Positions 51,606-59,529 of a DNA stretch of 64,000 nucleotides are shown in pieces. The notes under the pieces were generated by a model. The model saw only the letters and a list, made by a program, of their open reading frames with translations. It searched no databases and was not told the DNA's origin. How positions within the stretch are numbered: position 1 is the first letter of the stretch; every line of letters begins with the position of its first letter. This DNA comes from Corynebacterium xerosis NBRC 16721 = ATCC 373 (GTDB lineage: Bacteria > Actinomycetota > Actinomycetes > Mycobacteriales > Mycobacteriaceae), in assembly GCF_001552415.1 (NCBI RefSeq), contig NZ_BCRD01000004.1:1-64000 (forward strand), written 5' to 3'. The translations under genes were made by a program, and so were the position numbers.

Positions 51606-52434
51606 ATGAGCATCCGCCCCGTCCCCTTCTCTCGTGCCCGCTTCTCCCGTCCCGCCCTGACCCGCGCCGCCGTCGGCGCGGGCCTCGCCACCGCGTTGTT
51701 CGTCGGCGCCGCCGCCCCGGCCGCCGCGCAGCCCACCGGCTCCGACGCCGCCGGGCTTCCCGACATTCCGCCCGGCGTCATCCAGGCGATCCCGGGCATG
51801 CCCGATCTCAGCCCGATCTGAGCCCGATCATGCCGAGCCTGCCGGAGTCCACCGGCGAGTCCGTCGAGCTGGGCCGGGCGAACGCGTCGTGCCGTTCGTC
51901 GGCACCGTCTACGACGCCGCGTTGCACAAGCAGGTCGTCGCCGGCCAGCGCGTCCTGCCGGGCGGCCTGGTCACCGTGCGCCTGAAGGTCGAGGGCAACG
52001 GCGGCCACACCTTCGTCCGCGAGCTCCGCAACGTCATGCCCGCCGGCTTCCAGCTGGTGGCGGTGATGCGCATGAAGGAGAACGCGCTGGGCAAGGCGGC
52101 TCACGTCCTCGCCGAGGGGGAATACGACGTCGTCGAGCGCGAGGCCGATGGCCTGCGCGAGGTGAATGTCTCGTGGAACGAGGACGGCTTCCTGGGCCTT
52201 TACCAGGACAATCCGCGCATCCGCGCCGGTGAGTCGATCGTCGTCGACTTCGTCTACCGCGCCCCAATGGAGCCGGGCGATTACGAGCACGGCGGCGTCA
52301 TGCGCGCGAGCTCCGTGCTCAATGCCTTCCCCCGCACCGTCGGAGGCGACAAGGGCGGCGTGCCCATCGAGGTCGCCCTCGCACCGGAGAACGTCTTCGG
52401 TTCCCTCGAGGGCTACGGCGTCGGCTCGATCTAG
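51606..52434 (+). pseudogene. Secreted beta-sandwich paralogue 1, disrupted by two frameshifts
   Basis: Signal-peptide frame from ATG 51606 (GAGGA upstream) ends at a TGA (51819) after MPDLSPI. An 11-bp near-perfect duplication (51804-51814 and 51815-51825) causes this shift; the next frame continues as IMPSLPESTGESVELG. A second lesion around 51871-51888 moves coding into a third frame, LHKQVVAGQRVLPGGLV to YRAPMEPGDYEHGG and the stop at 52434, which matches the paralogues at 52529-55009. As written no full-length protein is made; a GTG at 51889 could start a signal-less fragment. Sequencing error cannot be excluded. Confidence 0.7.
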
Positions 52435-52439
52435 GTGAT

Positions 52440-52473
52440 GGCTTGACGACGTCCACGTGGGCGTCGTCAAGCC
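52440..52473. terminator. 34-bp palindrome made of two dispersed motifs
   Basis: GGCTTGACGACGTCCAC (52440-52456) and GTGGGCGTCGTCAAGCC (52457-52473) are inverted with one G-U-type mismatch and no spacer, followed by AAGTTTT. It lies 5 bp beyond the end of paralogue 1 and may terminate it. Confidence 0.7.
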
Positions 52474-52528
52474 AAGTTTTTGAAGCGGCGCATGAACTGA
52501 AACAGCGCACGAAAAAGAAGGAGCAACC

Positions 52529-53431
52529 ATGCAGAAGCGCACCACCCGAATCACCGCGGTCCGCCGCGCCACCATCGCCGGCGCCGCGTCGACCGCCCTC
52601 ATCGCCGGCATGATCGCGCCCGCCGGGGCGCAGCCGGCCGAGAACCCGGTCATGTCGGAGGCCCCCGAGGCCCCCGCGGCGTCGTCCATCGAGAACCTGC
52701 CGCAGCTGCCGGGCTCCGGCCCCGCCCCCGAGGTGCCGGAGGTTCCGGAGCTGCCCGTGACCCCCGACGTTCCGGTTAACGATCTGATCGGAACTGGCGA
52801 GCGCGTGCAGCTGGGCGAGAACATCCGTGCGGAGGACAAGGGCACCTGGTTCTGGAAGTCGGACGGTTACGAGGTATCGCTGCACAAGCAGGTCACGGCC
52901 GGCCAGGAGGCCTACCCCGGTGACATGGTGGCCGTCCGCATGCAGGTCGACGGCCATTGGAAGCATGCCCGCCTGCTGGACATGAGCAATCACATGCCGG
53001 CCGGTTTCGAGTTCGTTTCCGTCGCCCGCGTCACCGTCGGCGAGGAAGGCGAGAATCCCGCCGTCCTCGAGGAGGGGCAGTACGAAGTCATCGAGCGCGA
53101 GGATGGCTCCACCGACGTGAAGGTGGGCGGCATCAACCAGCGAGTTTCCGCCGACCAGACGTACACCCTGGACTTCCTGTACCGGGCCCCCGAAAACGTG
53201 GGCACCTACGAGCACGGCGGCAGCGCGAATTTCGTCACCGACAGCAAGAATCGCATTGGTGATGACAACGCGCGCTCCTTCTCCGCCGACACCGGTGGTC
53301 AGCCGATCATCGTGAAGGAGCGCCCGATCATCCCTGAGCCGCCGGTGATCGACCCCGAGGATCCGACGGGCTCCATCGACTGGGGTTCCATCGACCTCGG
53401 TTCGCTGAACCAGGGCGACGAGGGCGAGTAG
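52529..53431 (+). CDS. Secreted beta-sandwich protein, paralogue 2
   Basis: 300 residues. The signal peptide is cleaved near PAGAQPAE. A Pro/Glu-rich linker (PEVPEVPELPVTPDVPV) leads to a beta domain with YEVSLHKQVTAGQEAYPGD, NHMPAGFEFVSVARV, EEGQYEVIERE and LDFLYRAPENVGTYEHGG. The C-terminus reads GSIDWGSIDLGSLNQG. The pattern recalls DUF11-like surface domains, but I cannot assign a function. AAGGAGC precedes the ATG. It is in tandem with three paralogues and is probably surface-exposed or released. Confidence 0.75.
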   Translation: MQKRTTRITAVRRATIAGAASTALIAGMIAPAGAQPAENPVMSEAPEAPAASSIENLPQLPGSGPAPEVPEVPELPVTPDVPVNDLIGTGERVQLGENIRAEDKGTWFWKSDGYEVSLHKQVTAGQEAYPGDMVAVRMQVDGHWKHARLLDMSNHMPAGFEFVSVARVTVGEEGENPAVLEEGQYEVIEREDGSTDVKVGGINQRVSADQTYTLDFLYRAPENVGTYEHGGSANFVTDSKNRIGDDNARSFSADTGGQPIIVKERPIIPEPPVIDPEDPTGSIDWGSIDLGSLNQGDEGE

Positions 53432-53516
53432 CACCTCGCTTGACGACGGCCCGCCGTCCCCCAATCCACCCATGCTTTCCGCACACCGGAAATCCCCTTC
53501 ACCGTTAGGAAACCAC

Positions 53517-54254
53517 ATGCGCAAGAACATCACCCGCGCCGCCGTCGCCGGCGCCGCCGCCACCACCATGCTCCTCGCCGCAGCCGGTGCGGCCGTCGCC
53601 CAGCCGGCTCTGCCGGGCCCTCTCGGCGAGATCGCCGATCGGGCGGTCTCCGCTCTCGAGGCCGGCCAGCGCCTTCAGGTCGGCGAGCCCGTCAGCCAGT
53701 GGGGCGTCTACAGTGCGACCCTGTACAAGCAGATCTTGGGCGGCCAGAACGTGACCCAGGGAGAGAAGATCACCCTCCGCGTCGAGGTCGAGGGCGGTAA
53801 GAGCGGCGCACTTTCCGAGGCCCGCGTTCAGGCAATCACCGATGTCATGCCCGCCGGTTTCACGATCGACTCGGTCGTTCTCAACCGCCCGGATGGCACG
53901 ACCACTCCGCTGACCGCCGAGCAGTACACCAGCGTCGAGCGTGAGGGGCTGCGCGATACGCGAGTCGACCTCAACAACAACGGCATCGGTCGCATCCACA
54001 TCGGCGAGGGAAAGCTTTCCATCGACTTCACCTACGTTGCTCCCGAGGAGACCGGCTGGAAGCAGACTGGCGCCGGCATGGAGGTTTCCGCCGCAGGCGG
54101 CTCCTTCCGGCACTCCACCAAGGCCGACGATGGCGGCCCGTCCGTCAACGTCGTCGCCCGCCCGATCATCCCGATCCCCGACCTGCCGGGCGGCGACAAC
54201 AACTCCTCCGGCTCCATCGACTGGGGCTCGCTGAACTCCGGTTCTTCCAACTAA
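53517..54254 (+). CDS. Secreted beta-sandwich protein, paralogue 3
   Basis: 245 residues. Signal peptide to AAVAQPA; core has WGVYSATLYKQILGGQNVTQGEKITLRVEV, TDVMPAGFTIDSVVL and SIDFTYVAPEETGW; the C-terminus GSIDWGSLNSGSSN repeats the ending of paralogue 2. I start at ATG 53517 with AGGAAACC upstream; an in-frame ATG 45 bp earlier lacks a signal peptide start. It is the most divergent member. A motif copy stands before it (53438) and another after it (54279). Confidence 0.75.
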   Translation: MRKNITRAAVAGAAATTMLLAAAGAAVAQPALPGPLGEIADRAVSALEAGQRLQVGEPVSQWGVYSATLYKQILGGQNVTQGEKITLRVEVEGGKSGALSEARVQAITDVMPAGFTIDSVVLNRPDGTTTPLTAEQYTSVEREGLRDTRVDLNNNGIGRIHIGEGKLSIDFTYVAPEETGWKQTGAGMEVSAAGGSFRHSTKADDGGPSVNVVARPIIPIPDLPGGDNNSSGSIDWGSLNSGSSN

Positions 54255-54328
54255 GACGCCAGATCGCGGTCCGGTGGGCGTCGCAAAGCAAGCCCGCCAC
54301 CGTGTTTCCCCCTGACACAGGAGCAATC

Positions 54329-55009
54329 ATGAAGAAGTTCACCCGTGCGGCCGCTGCCGCCGCCATCGCCGCCGGCATGGCCATCGGCGTCGCCTCCCCG
54401 GCGTCCGCCCAGATCAACCCCGTCCTGCCCGACTTCGGTTCCCTCATGCCCGGCATGGGCGAGTCGTCGGCGCCGAAGGTGAAGCTGGATTCGACTGGTG
54501 GCTGGATCTGGAGCGCCACCATGTACAAGCAGGTCACCCGCGGCGTCACCGTCACGCCGGGCGGTCTGGTGACCACGCGCATCGAGATCATCGGCAACAA
54601 CGACAACGGTGGCAAGGTCCGCGAGATCGCCGACATCATGCCCCAGGGCTTCGAGCTGGTCTCCGTCACCCGCATGAAGGAAAACGCGCTCGGCGAGGCT
54701 CTGCACGCCGTCCCCGCCGAGGATCGCACCGTCGTTCCCGTGGAGAACGGCCTGCAGGAGGTCCGCCTGTCGTGGACCGAGGGCGGTTTCCTCGGTTTGT
54801 TCGAGGACAATCCCACCGTGTCCAAGTCGAAGTCCATCGTCGTCGACTTCACCTACCGCGCCCCCCAGGAGCTGGGCCAGTACCAGCACGGAGGGTTCGT
54901 CCGCATCGGATCTCTCGTCGGTCCGACGGCCCGCAAGGTGAGCGGTGGTACCCCGATTACCGTGGAGAATTCCCTGCCCGCCGCCTTCGGCTCGCTGGGC
55001 TCCAGCTAG
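54329..55009 (+). CDS. Secreted beta-sandwich protein, paralogue 4
   Basis: 226 residues. Signal peptide to SPASAQI; core has WIWSATMYKQVTRGVTVTPGGLVTTRIEI, ADIMPQGFELVSVTRMKENALGEAL, LQEVRLSWTEGGFLGLFEDNP and VVDFTYRAPQELGQYQHGG; ending PAAFGSLGSS. It is closest to disrupted paralogue 1, sharing RMKENALG and FLGL(Y/F)xDNP. ACAGGAGCAATC precedes ATG 54329. A strong terminator follows. Confidence 0.75.
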   Translation: MKKFTRAAAAAAIAAGMAIGVASPASAQINPVLPDFGSLMPGMGESSAPKVKLDSTGGWIWSATMYKQVTRGVTVTPGGLVTTRIEIIGNNDNGGKVREIADIMPQGFELVSVTRMKENALGEALHAVPAEDRTVVPVENGLQEVRLSWTEGGFLGLFEDNPTVSKSKSIVVDFTYRAPQELGQYQHGGFVRIGSLVGPTARKVSGGTPITVENSLPAAFGSLGSS

Positions 55010-55066
55010 GCGCTCCGCGAGCGCGCTTGTCGACGGTCCGGCACTGCCGGCGACCCCGAGTCGACC

Positions 55067-55102
55067 CGCCCCGTCATCCCCGCTTTCGGGGATGACGGGG
55101 CG
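55067..55102 (+). terminator. Terminator closing the secreted paralogue array
   Basis: A perfect 15-bp stem (55067-55081 with 55088-55102) around the loop GCTTTC. Confidence 0.8.
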
Positions 55103-55163
55103 GTGGCGTCCGCGGCCTGTGCCAGAATCGAACCACAACGTGTTGCGAGGAGCGGCGGTAGCG

Positions 55164-55994
55164 ATGAGCAGTCCTTTTGGCGGAGATCGACCGGGTGGTC
55201 AGGGCGGGGGCAACGAACCCACCAACGAGTGGCGTCCCGTCGAAGGGCAGGCGTGGTCCGAGTCCCCGGAAGTGTTCGACGATGAGCCGTGGGCGGCGTC
55301 GTCCCGCGCGGGCAACCCGTACTCCGGGGGCGGGCCGGGCGGCGCCGGCGGCACCGGAGGATTTCCCGGCGGGCCGGGTGGCTACCCCGGTGGGCCGGCA
55401 GGGCCGGCAGGGTCGGGTGGACCGGGTGGCTACCCCGGTGGACCGGGCGTTTATCCCGGCGGATACCCGGGAGCGCCGGGCGTTCACCCCGGCGGTTATC
55501 CCGGCGGACCGGCGGGACCGCCGCCGCAAAACCGGGGTGGCGGCGGTAAGATCGCTCTGATCGTGATCCTGGCGCTGCTGCTCATCGTCGGCGGCGGTGC
55601 TCTGGGTTATTTCCTGATGTCGGGCGGCTCCGACGCGGACTCGACCGGCTCGGCCGCCCAGTCGACCGTGGCGCAGGCGCAGCCGGAAACGACGACGACC
55701 GCCCGCGGCCGGGCCGAAGGATGGTCCGCCCCGGCCAGCTGGAACAAGTGCGGCGGTTCGGGCGATCCGGGCGACCTCAACCTTTATTACTCGGGCACGG
55801 GCGTGACCAGCTGCGAGTTCGCGCAATCCGTGCGCAACGAGTTCGTCAGGCACTACAACTCCACCGATCGGCTCGAGGGCACCATCAACGCGTACAGCCC
55901 GGTCACCGGGCGCAGCTACGACATGTCCTGCACCGATGACGGCGACGTGGTGACCTGCCGCGGCGGGAACAACGCCGTGGTGCACATTGTCTAG
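55164..55994 (+). CDS. Gly/Pro/Tyr-rich single-pass membrane protein with extracellular Cys domain
   Basis: 276 residues. The N-terminal 130 residues contain PGGYPGG-type repeats. One membrane helix (IALIVILALLLIVGGGALGYFLM) is followed by a Thr/Ala linker and an extracytoplasmic domain with four cysteines (WNKCGGSG, VTSCEFAQSVRNEFVRHYN, DMSCTDDGDVVTCRGG). This domain resembles sensor tails found after membrane helices in actinobacteria. GAGGAG precedes ATG 55164. Its architecture matches the protein at 50116. Its stop overlaps the start of the next lipoprotein gene. Confidence 0.75.
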   Translation: MSSPFGGDRPGGQGGGNEPTNEWRPVEGQAWSESPEVFDDEPWAASSRAGNPYSGGGPGGAGGTGGFPGGPGGYPGGPAGPAGSGGPGGYPGGPGVYPGGYPGAPGVHPGGYPGGPAGPPPQNRGGGGKIALIVILALLLIVGGGALGYFLMSGGSDADSTGSAAQSTVAQAQPETTTTARGRAEGWSAPASWNKCGGSGDPGDLNLYYSGTGVTSCEFAQSVRNEFVRHYNSTDRLEGTINAYSPVTGRSYDMSCTDDGDVVTCRGGNNAVVHIV

Positions 55995-56928
55995 GCGGGG
56001 TTTCGCCCGGACCATGCTCGCGGCGATGCTCGCGGGCGGCCTCGTGCTGGGTGGCTGCACGCTGCCGGGCGGCACGGGCGGCGGGGATGACGGGGACGAC
56101 GGGGGCGCGGTGGCCGGATCCTCCGCCGTCGACGACGGTCGGCCGAACCCGACTCCGCCGGACGACGAGGGCGGTGCCGGCGAGGGCGGAAACGTACCCG
56201 ACGGCGCCACCGGCGACCTGGCCGCCGAGATCGACGCGATCATCGCCGCCCGGGGAGGCCAGGCCGGCGCCGCGGTGGCTCAACCGGGATCCGCGGGCGA
56301 TGGCGGCGCCGGGGCCCCGCAGGTCGCGGGCGACTTGGTCGCCGACGTCGCCTGGTCGACGTTGAAGGTGCCCATCGCCATCGCGTCCGTGCGCGCCACC
56401 GGCGCCGCCGACGCCAACGTCAATGCGGCGATCACCGTGTCGGACAACGCCGCGGCGGAGGCCATGTGGGCGTCCCTCGGTGGCCCGTATGCTGCGGCGG
56501 CCGCCACCGACGCGGTGCTGCGCGACGGTGGCGACCCGGTGACCAGGACCAACCCGGAGCGCATCCGCCCGGAGTTCACCGCCTTCGGCCAGACGCAGTG
56601 GGCGCTGGCCGATCAGGCCGCCTTCGGCGCGAATCTGACGTGCATCGACGGAGGCGGCCCCGTCGTGGAGGCGATGGGCGACATCGCCGCCGATCAGCGC
56701 TACGGGCTGGGCACCATCCCGGGCGCCCGCTTCAAGGGCGGCTGGGGGCCGGATGCGTCGGGGACCTACCTGGTCAGACAGTTCGGCACCATAGCCGTCG
56801 ATGGTGGTGAAGTGGGCGTGGCCATAGCGGCGCGCCCCGCGGACGGCACGTACGAATCCGGCCAGGCGATGCTCACGGAGATCGCCGGGGCCGTGCTTCG
56901 CCACATGCCCGCCGGAGGCACCTGCTAG
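55987..56928 (+). CDS. Beta-lactamase-fold lipoprotein 1
   Basis: 313 residues. TTG 55987 gives a proper lipoprotein signal (MSRRGFARTMLAAMLAGG, lipobox LGGC, Cys24) and overlaps the preceding stop, implying coupling; an internal ATG at 56014 would lose the positive region. After a Gly/Asp linker, the penicillin-recognising fold shows WSTLKVPIAIAS (SxxK), VSDNAAAEAMW (SDN) and RFKGGWGPD (KGG in place of KTG). It may bind or cleave peptidoglycan peptides at the outer face of the membrane; resistance activity is not shown. It is a paralogue of the next gene. Confidence 0.75.
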   Translation: MSRRGFARTMLAAMLAGGLVLGGCTLPGGTGGGDDGDDGGAVAGSSAVDDGRPNPTPPDDEGGAGEGGNVPDGATGDLAAEIDAIIAARGGQAGAAVAQPGSAGDGGAGAPQVAGDLVADVAWSTLKVPIAIASVRATGAADANVNAAITVSDNAAAEAMWASLGGPYAAAAATDAVLRDGGDPVTRTNPERIRPEFTAFGQTQWALADQAAFGANLTCIDGGGPVVEAMGDIAADQRYGLGTIPGARFKGGWGPDASGTYLVRQFGTIAVDGGEVGVAIAARPADGTYESGQAMLTEIAGAVLRHMPAGGTC

Positions 56929-56997
56929 GCTCGTGCGGCGGAAGGCATCGCCGAATTTCATGGGCGACGTACGTTTGAACGACCCCGGAGGACTCGC

Positions 56998-58014
56998 ATG
57001 GCCCGCACCAGCACGATCGGACCGCGGGGCACGTGGAACCGGACGAGCGCCCGGGCCGGGGCGGCGCTGCTCGCGGCGTCCGTGGCGTCGCTGCTTCTGG
57101 TCGGTTGCGCGGATGCTGGGGAACCCGAGCCGGGCGTCCCGGATGACCCCACCTGGAGGATCGACGCCGCCGGTCGGCTCGACCCGCAGTTGGCCGCGGA
57201 GGTCGAGAAGATCGCCGAGGAGTACGACGGCGAGGCGGCCATCGCGCTTGCCCTGCCGGGCGCGGAAACGGACGACGGTCCCGTGGAAGCGGGAGAGCTT
57301 TCCGACGTCTCGGCCTGGTCGACCTCCAAGGTCCCCGTGGCGATCGCCGCGTTGCGCGAAAACGGCTACGAAGACGCCGCCGAGGCCGGCGACGAGGATG
57401 GCGACGACACCAGCGACGAAAGGGACGAAAGCGGCGATGGCACCGAGGCCGGCGCCGCGTCGTGGGTGGTCGACCTGATCGACCCGATGATCTCCGAGTC
57501 CGACAACGACGCCGCCGAATCGGCGTGGCTGTCCATGGGCGGAGAGGCGGCCGCGGCGAAGGCGGTCAACGAGGTCCTCGGCGACGGCGGCGACGCGCGC
57601 ACGCAGTTCGACGCTTGGGTGCCGCCGGGTGACGTGCAGTGGGAGTTGTCGGACCAGGCGGCGTTCGGCGCGAACCTGACCTGCATCGACGGGGCGAAGC
57701 CGGTGGTGGAGGCGATGGGGGAGATCGTCGACTACCAGTCCTACGGGCTCGGCGAGATCGACGGCGCCCGCTTCAAGGGCGGATGGGGGCCGGACTACGA
57801 CGGCGGCTACCTGAGCCGCCAGTTCGGCGTGATCCCGGCCTCCGGCGGCGGCGTCATCGGCGTGGCCATCGCCGCCCGCCCGGGCGACGGCACCGACGAC
57901 ACCGCACGGGAGATGCTCGACGACATCGCCCACGCGCTGATGGAGCGCATGCCCCACGGCGGGGACTGCGAAACCGCGCCGGTGACGTCTAAGCGGTCGG
58001 GGGAGGCGACGTAG
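56998..58014 (+). CDS. Beta-lactamase-fold lipoprotein 2
   Basis: 338 residues, a paralogue of the preceding gene. The signal ends in LLVGC (Cys37). SAWSTSKVPVAIAAL supplies SxxK, ISESDNDAAESAW the SDN, and RFKGGWGPD the third motif, with the adjacent QWELSDQAAFGANLTCIDGAKPVVEAMG highly similar to lipoprotein 1. An acidic insertion (about 120-155, rich in Glu/Asp) is unique to this copy. CGGAGG precedes ATG 56998, 69 bp after the first gene. The two appear to arise from tandem duplication. Confidence 0.75.
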   Translation: MARTSTIGPRGTWNRTSARAGAALLAASVASLLLVGCADAGEPEPGVPDDPTWRIDAAGRLDPQLAAEVEKIAEEYDGEAAIALALPGAETDDGPVEAGELSDVSAWSTSKVPVAIAALRENGYEDAAEAGDEDGDDTSDERDESGDGTEAGAASWVVDLIDPMISESDNDAAESAWLSMGGEAAAAKAVNEVLGDGGDARTQFDAWVPPGDVQWELSDQAAFGANLTCIDGAKPVVEAMGEIVDYQSYGLGEIDGARFKGGWGPDYDGGYLSRQFGVIPASGGGVIGVAIAARPGDGTDDTAREMLDDIAHALMERMPHGGDCETAPVTSKRSGEAT

Positions 58015-58069
58015 GAGGCCACGTCGAGCTCGACGCCCGCGTCAACGTCGACCCGGGCGAGGTGAGCCC

Positions 58070-59236
58070 CTACATGCCCAGCGCCGCCAGCAGGCGGTCG
58101 GTCTCGGCCTCGTCGGTGATGGTGATGCGGACGCCCTCGCCCCGGAAGACGCGCACCACGATGCCCTTGTCCGCCAAAAACTGGCCGAGCGACTGGGAAT
58201 CGGCGACGTCGGCGTCGGAAAGCGAACCCGCGCCGGCCAGCGAAGCCAGACGCTCCTGCGGAAGCCACACGAAGTTGGTCTGCGAATCGGGGATGACCAC
58301 CTCCGCGCCAGCCGCGCCGTTGATGGCGGCGGTGACGCGGACGCGCTGGTCGCGGACGCCCGCGATGCGGGCCTCCAGCTCATCGACGGCGCGCAGCGAC
58401 TCGATCGCCGCGACCTGCGCCAACGCGTTGACGGAGAAGGGGATGCAGACCTTGTTGAGCGACTCGATCAGCTCCGCCGCACCGAAGCAGTAGCCGATGC
58501 GCAGCCCCGCCAGGCCGTAGACCTTGGAGAACGTCCGCAGGCCCACGACGTTCGGGTACTCCGCGATCGCGTCGACCGCGTTCGGGGTGTCCACGCCGGT
58601 CGCGCGCCCGGCCGCGCCGAGATCGCCCTCGGCGGGCTGCACGAACTCGATGTACGCCTCGTCCAGCGCCACCAGCACGTCCGACGGGACCTTCGCCATG
58701 AACGCCTCGAACTCCGCGGCCGTGATCGTCGTGCCCGACGGGTTGTTCGGGTTGCAGACGAACACCAGACGGGTGCGCTCGCCGATCGCCGCGGCCATGG
58801 AGTCGAGGTCGTGGCGGTGGGCGTCGTCAAGCGGAACCGCCACCGGCACCGCCCCGGCCACGCGCGCGAGGATCGGGTACGCCTCGAAGCTGCGCCACGC
58901 GAAGATGACCTCGTCGCCATCGGCGCAGGTCGCCTGGATCAGCTGCTGGCACAGCGCCGACGAACCGCACCCCACCGCGACCTGCGACGTCGACAGCCCC
59001 AGGTGCTCGGCGATGGTGGCGCGCACGTCGACGGCCGCCATGTCCGGGTACCGGTTCACGCCCGACGCCGCATCGACGATCGCGTCGCGCACGGACGGCA
59101 GTGGTCCCTGAGTCATCTCGTTGCTCGCCAGCTTCAACGCGCCGGGCGTCGTCTTGCCGGGGAGATACGAGGGGATCAGGCTCAGATCCTCGCGGGTCAA
59201 CGGGCGGGCCTGGTCGGGGGAAGTGCTGCCGGTCAT
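58070..59236 (-). CDS. pat: Aromatic/histidinol-phosphate-type aminotransferase
   Basis: 388-residue class I/II PLP aminotransferase. Landmarks are LKLASNEMTQGPLPSV, the AVGCGSSALCQQL substrate region, FVCNPNNPSGTTI, LDEAYIEF and LRTFSKVYGLAGLRIGY, which carries the PLP lysine. It is HisC-like; the corynebacterial orthologue Pat transfers amino groups to aromatic keto acids. The start is ATG 59236, seven bases after TAGGGT (leaderless). One motif copy encodes PLDDA with a CTT codon. Confidence 0.88.
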   Translation of the reverse strand: MTGSTSPDQARPLTREDLSLIPSYLPGKTTPGALKLASNEMTQGPLPSVRDAIVDAASGVNRYPDMAAVDVRATIAEHLGLSTSQVAVGCGSSALCQQLIQATCADGDEVIFAWRSFEAYPILARVAGAVPVAVPLDDAHRHDLDSMAAAIGERTRLVFVCNPNNPSGTTITAAEFEAFMAKVPSDVLVALDEAYIEFVQPAEGDLGAAGRATGVDTPNAVDAIAEYPNVVGLRTFSKVYGLAGLRIGYCFGAAELIESLNKVCIPFSVNALAQVAAIESLRAVDELEARIAGVRDQRVRVTAAINGAAGAEVVIPDSQTNFVWLPQERLASLAGAGSLSDADVADSQSLGQFLADKGIVVRVFRGEGVRITITDEAETDRLLAALGM

Positions 59237-59243
59237 GGCGAAA

Positions 59244-59249
59244 ACCCTA
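59244..59249 (-). promoter_or_regulatory. -10 box for leaderless pat transcript
   Basis: TAGGGT on the minus strand, seven bases before ATG 59236. Confidence 0.5.
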
Positions 59250-59328
59250 CTCGTCCGCCCGACTCCGGCGTTCACCGGCGGGTTTTTGCCACGCGGCGAG
59301 ACCCTCGGCTAGAATCCCCCTGGTGCAC

Positions 59329-59420
59329 GGAGGCGTGCCAGAGCGGCCGAATGGGGCTCCCTGCTAAGGAGTTGCCTGTCTTACGACGGGCCGGAGGTTC
59401 GAATCCTCTCGCCTCCGCCA
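59329..59420 (+). tRNA. tRNA-Ser (anticodon GCT)
   Basis: Acceptor GGAGGCG/CGCCTCC, anticodon loop CTGCTAA, long class II variable arm (TGCCTGTCTTACGACGGGC), T-arm GGAGGTTCGAATCCTC and an encoded CCA. The variable arm contains CTTACGACG, a chance partial match to the dispersed motif. Confidence 0.95.
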
Positions 59421-59423
59421 CAA

Positions 59424-59499
59424 GCGCCCGTAGCTCAACGGATAGAGCATCTGACTACGGATCAGAAGGTTAGGGGTTCGAATCCCTTCGGGCGCACCA
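59424..59499 (+). tRNA. tRNA-Arg (anticodon ACG)
   Basis: Acceptor GCGCCCG/CGGGCGC, D-arm GCTCAACGGATAGAGC, anticodon stem TCTGA/TCAGA with loop CTACGGA, T-arm AGGGGTTCGAATCCCTT and encoded CCA. It follows tRNA-Ser by three bases, so they are processed from one transcript. Confidence 0.95.
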
Positions 59500-59504
59500 C
59501 ATTT

Positions 59505-59528
59505 CCCGGTACGTGACAGCGTGCCGGG
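59505..59528 (+). terminator. Terminator of the tRNA pair
   Basis: CCCGGTACG (59505-59513) pairs with CGTGCCGGG (59520-59528) with one mismatch, followed by a T-rich stretch ending CTTTT that overlaps the 3' end of the tetR gene. Confidence 0.7.
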
Positions 59529-59529
59529 G

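Noticed and set aside
59329..59420. CTTACGACG in tRNA-Ser as another motif copy
   Set aside because: It lacks the GCTTNN spacing and is part of the class II variable arm needed for tRNA folding.
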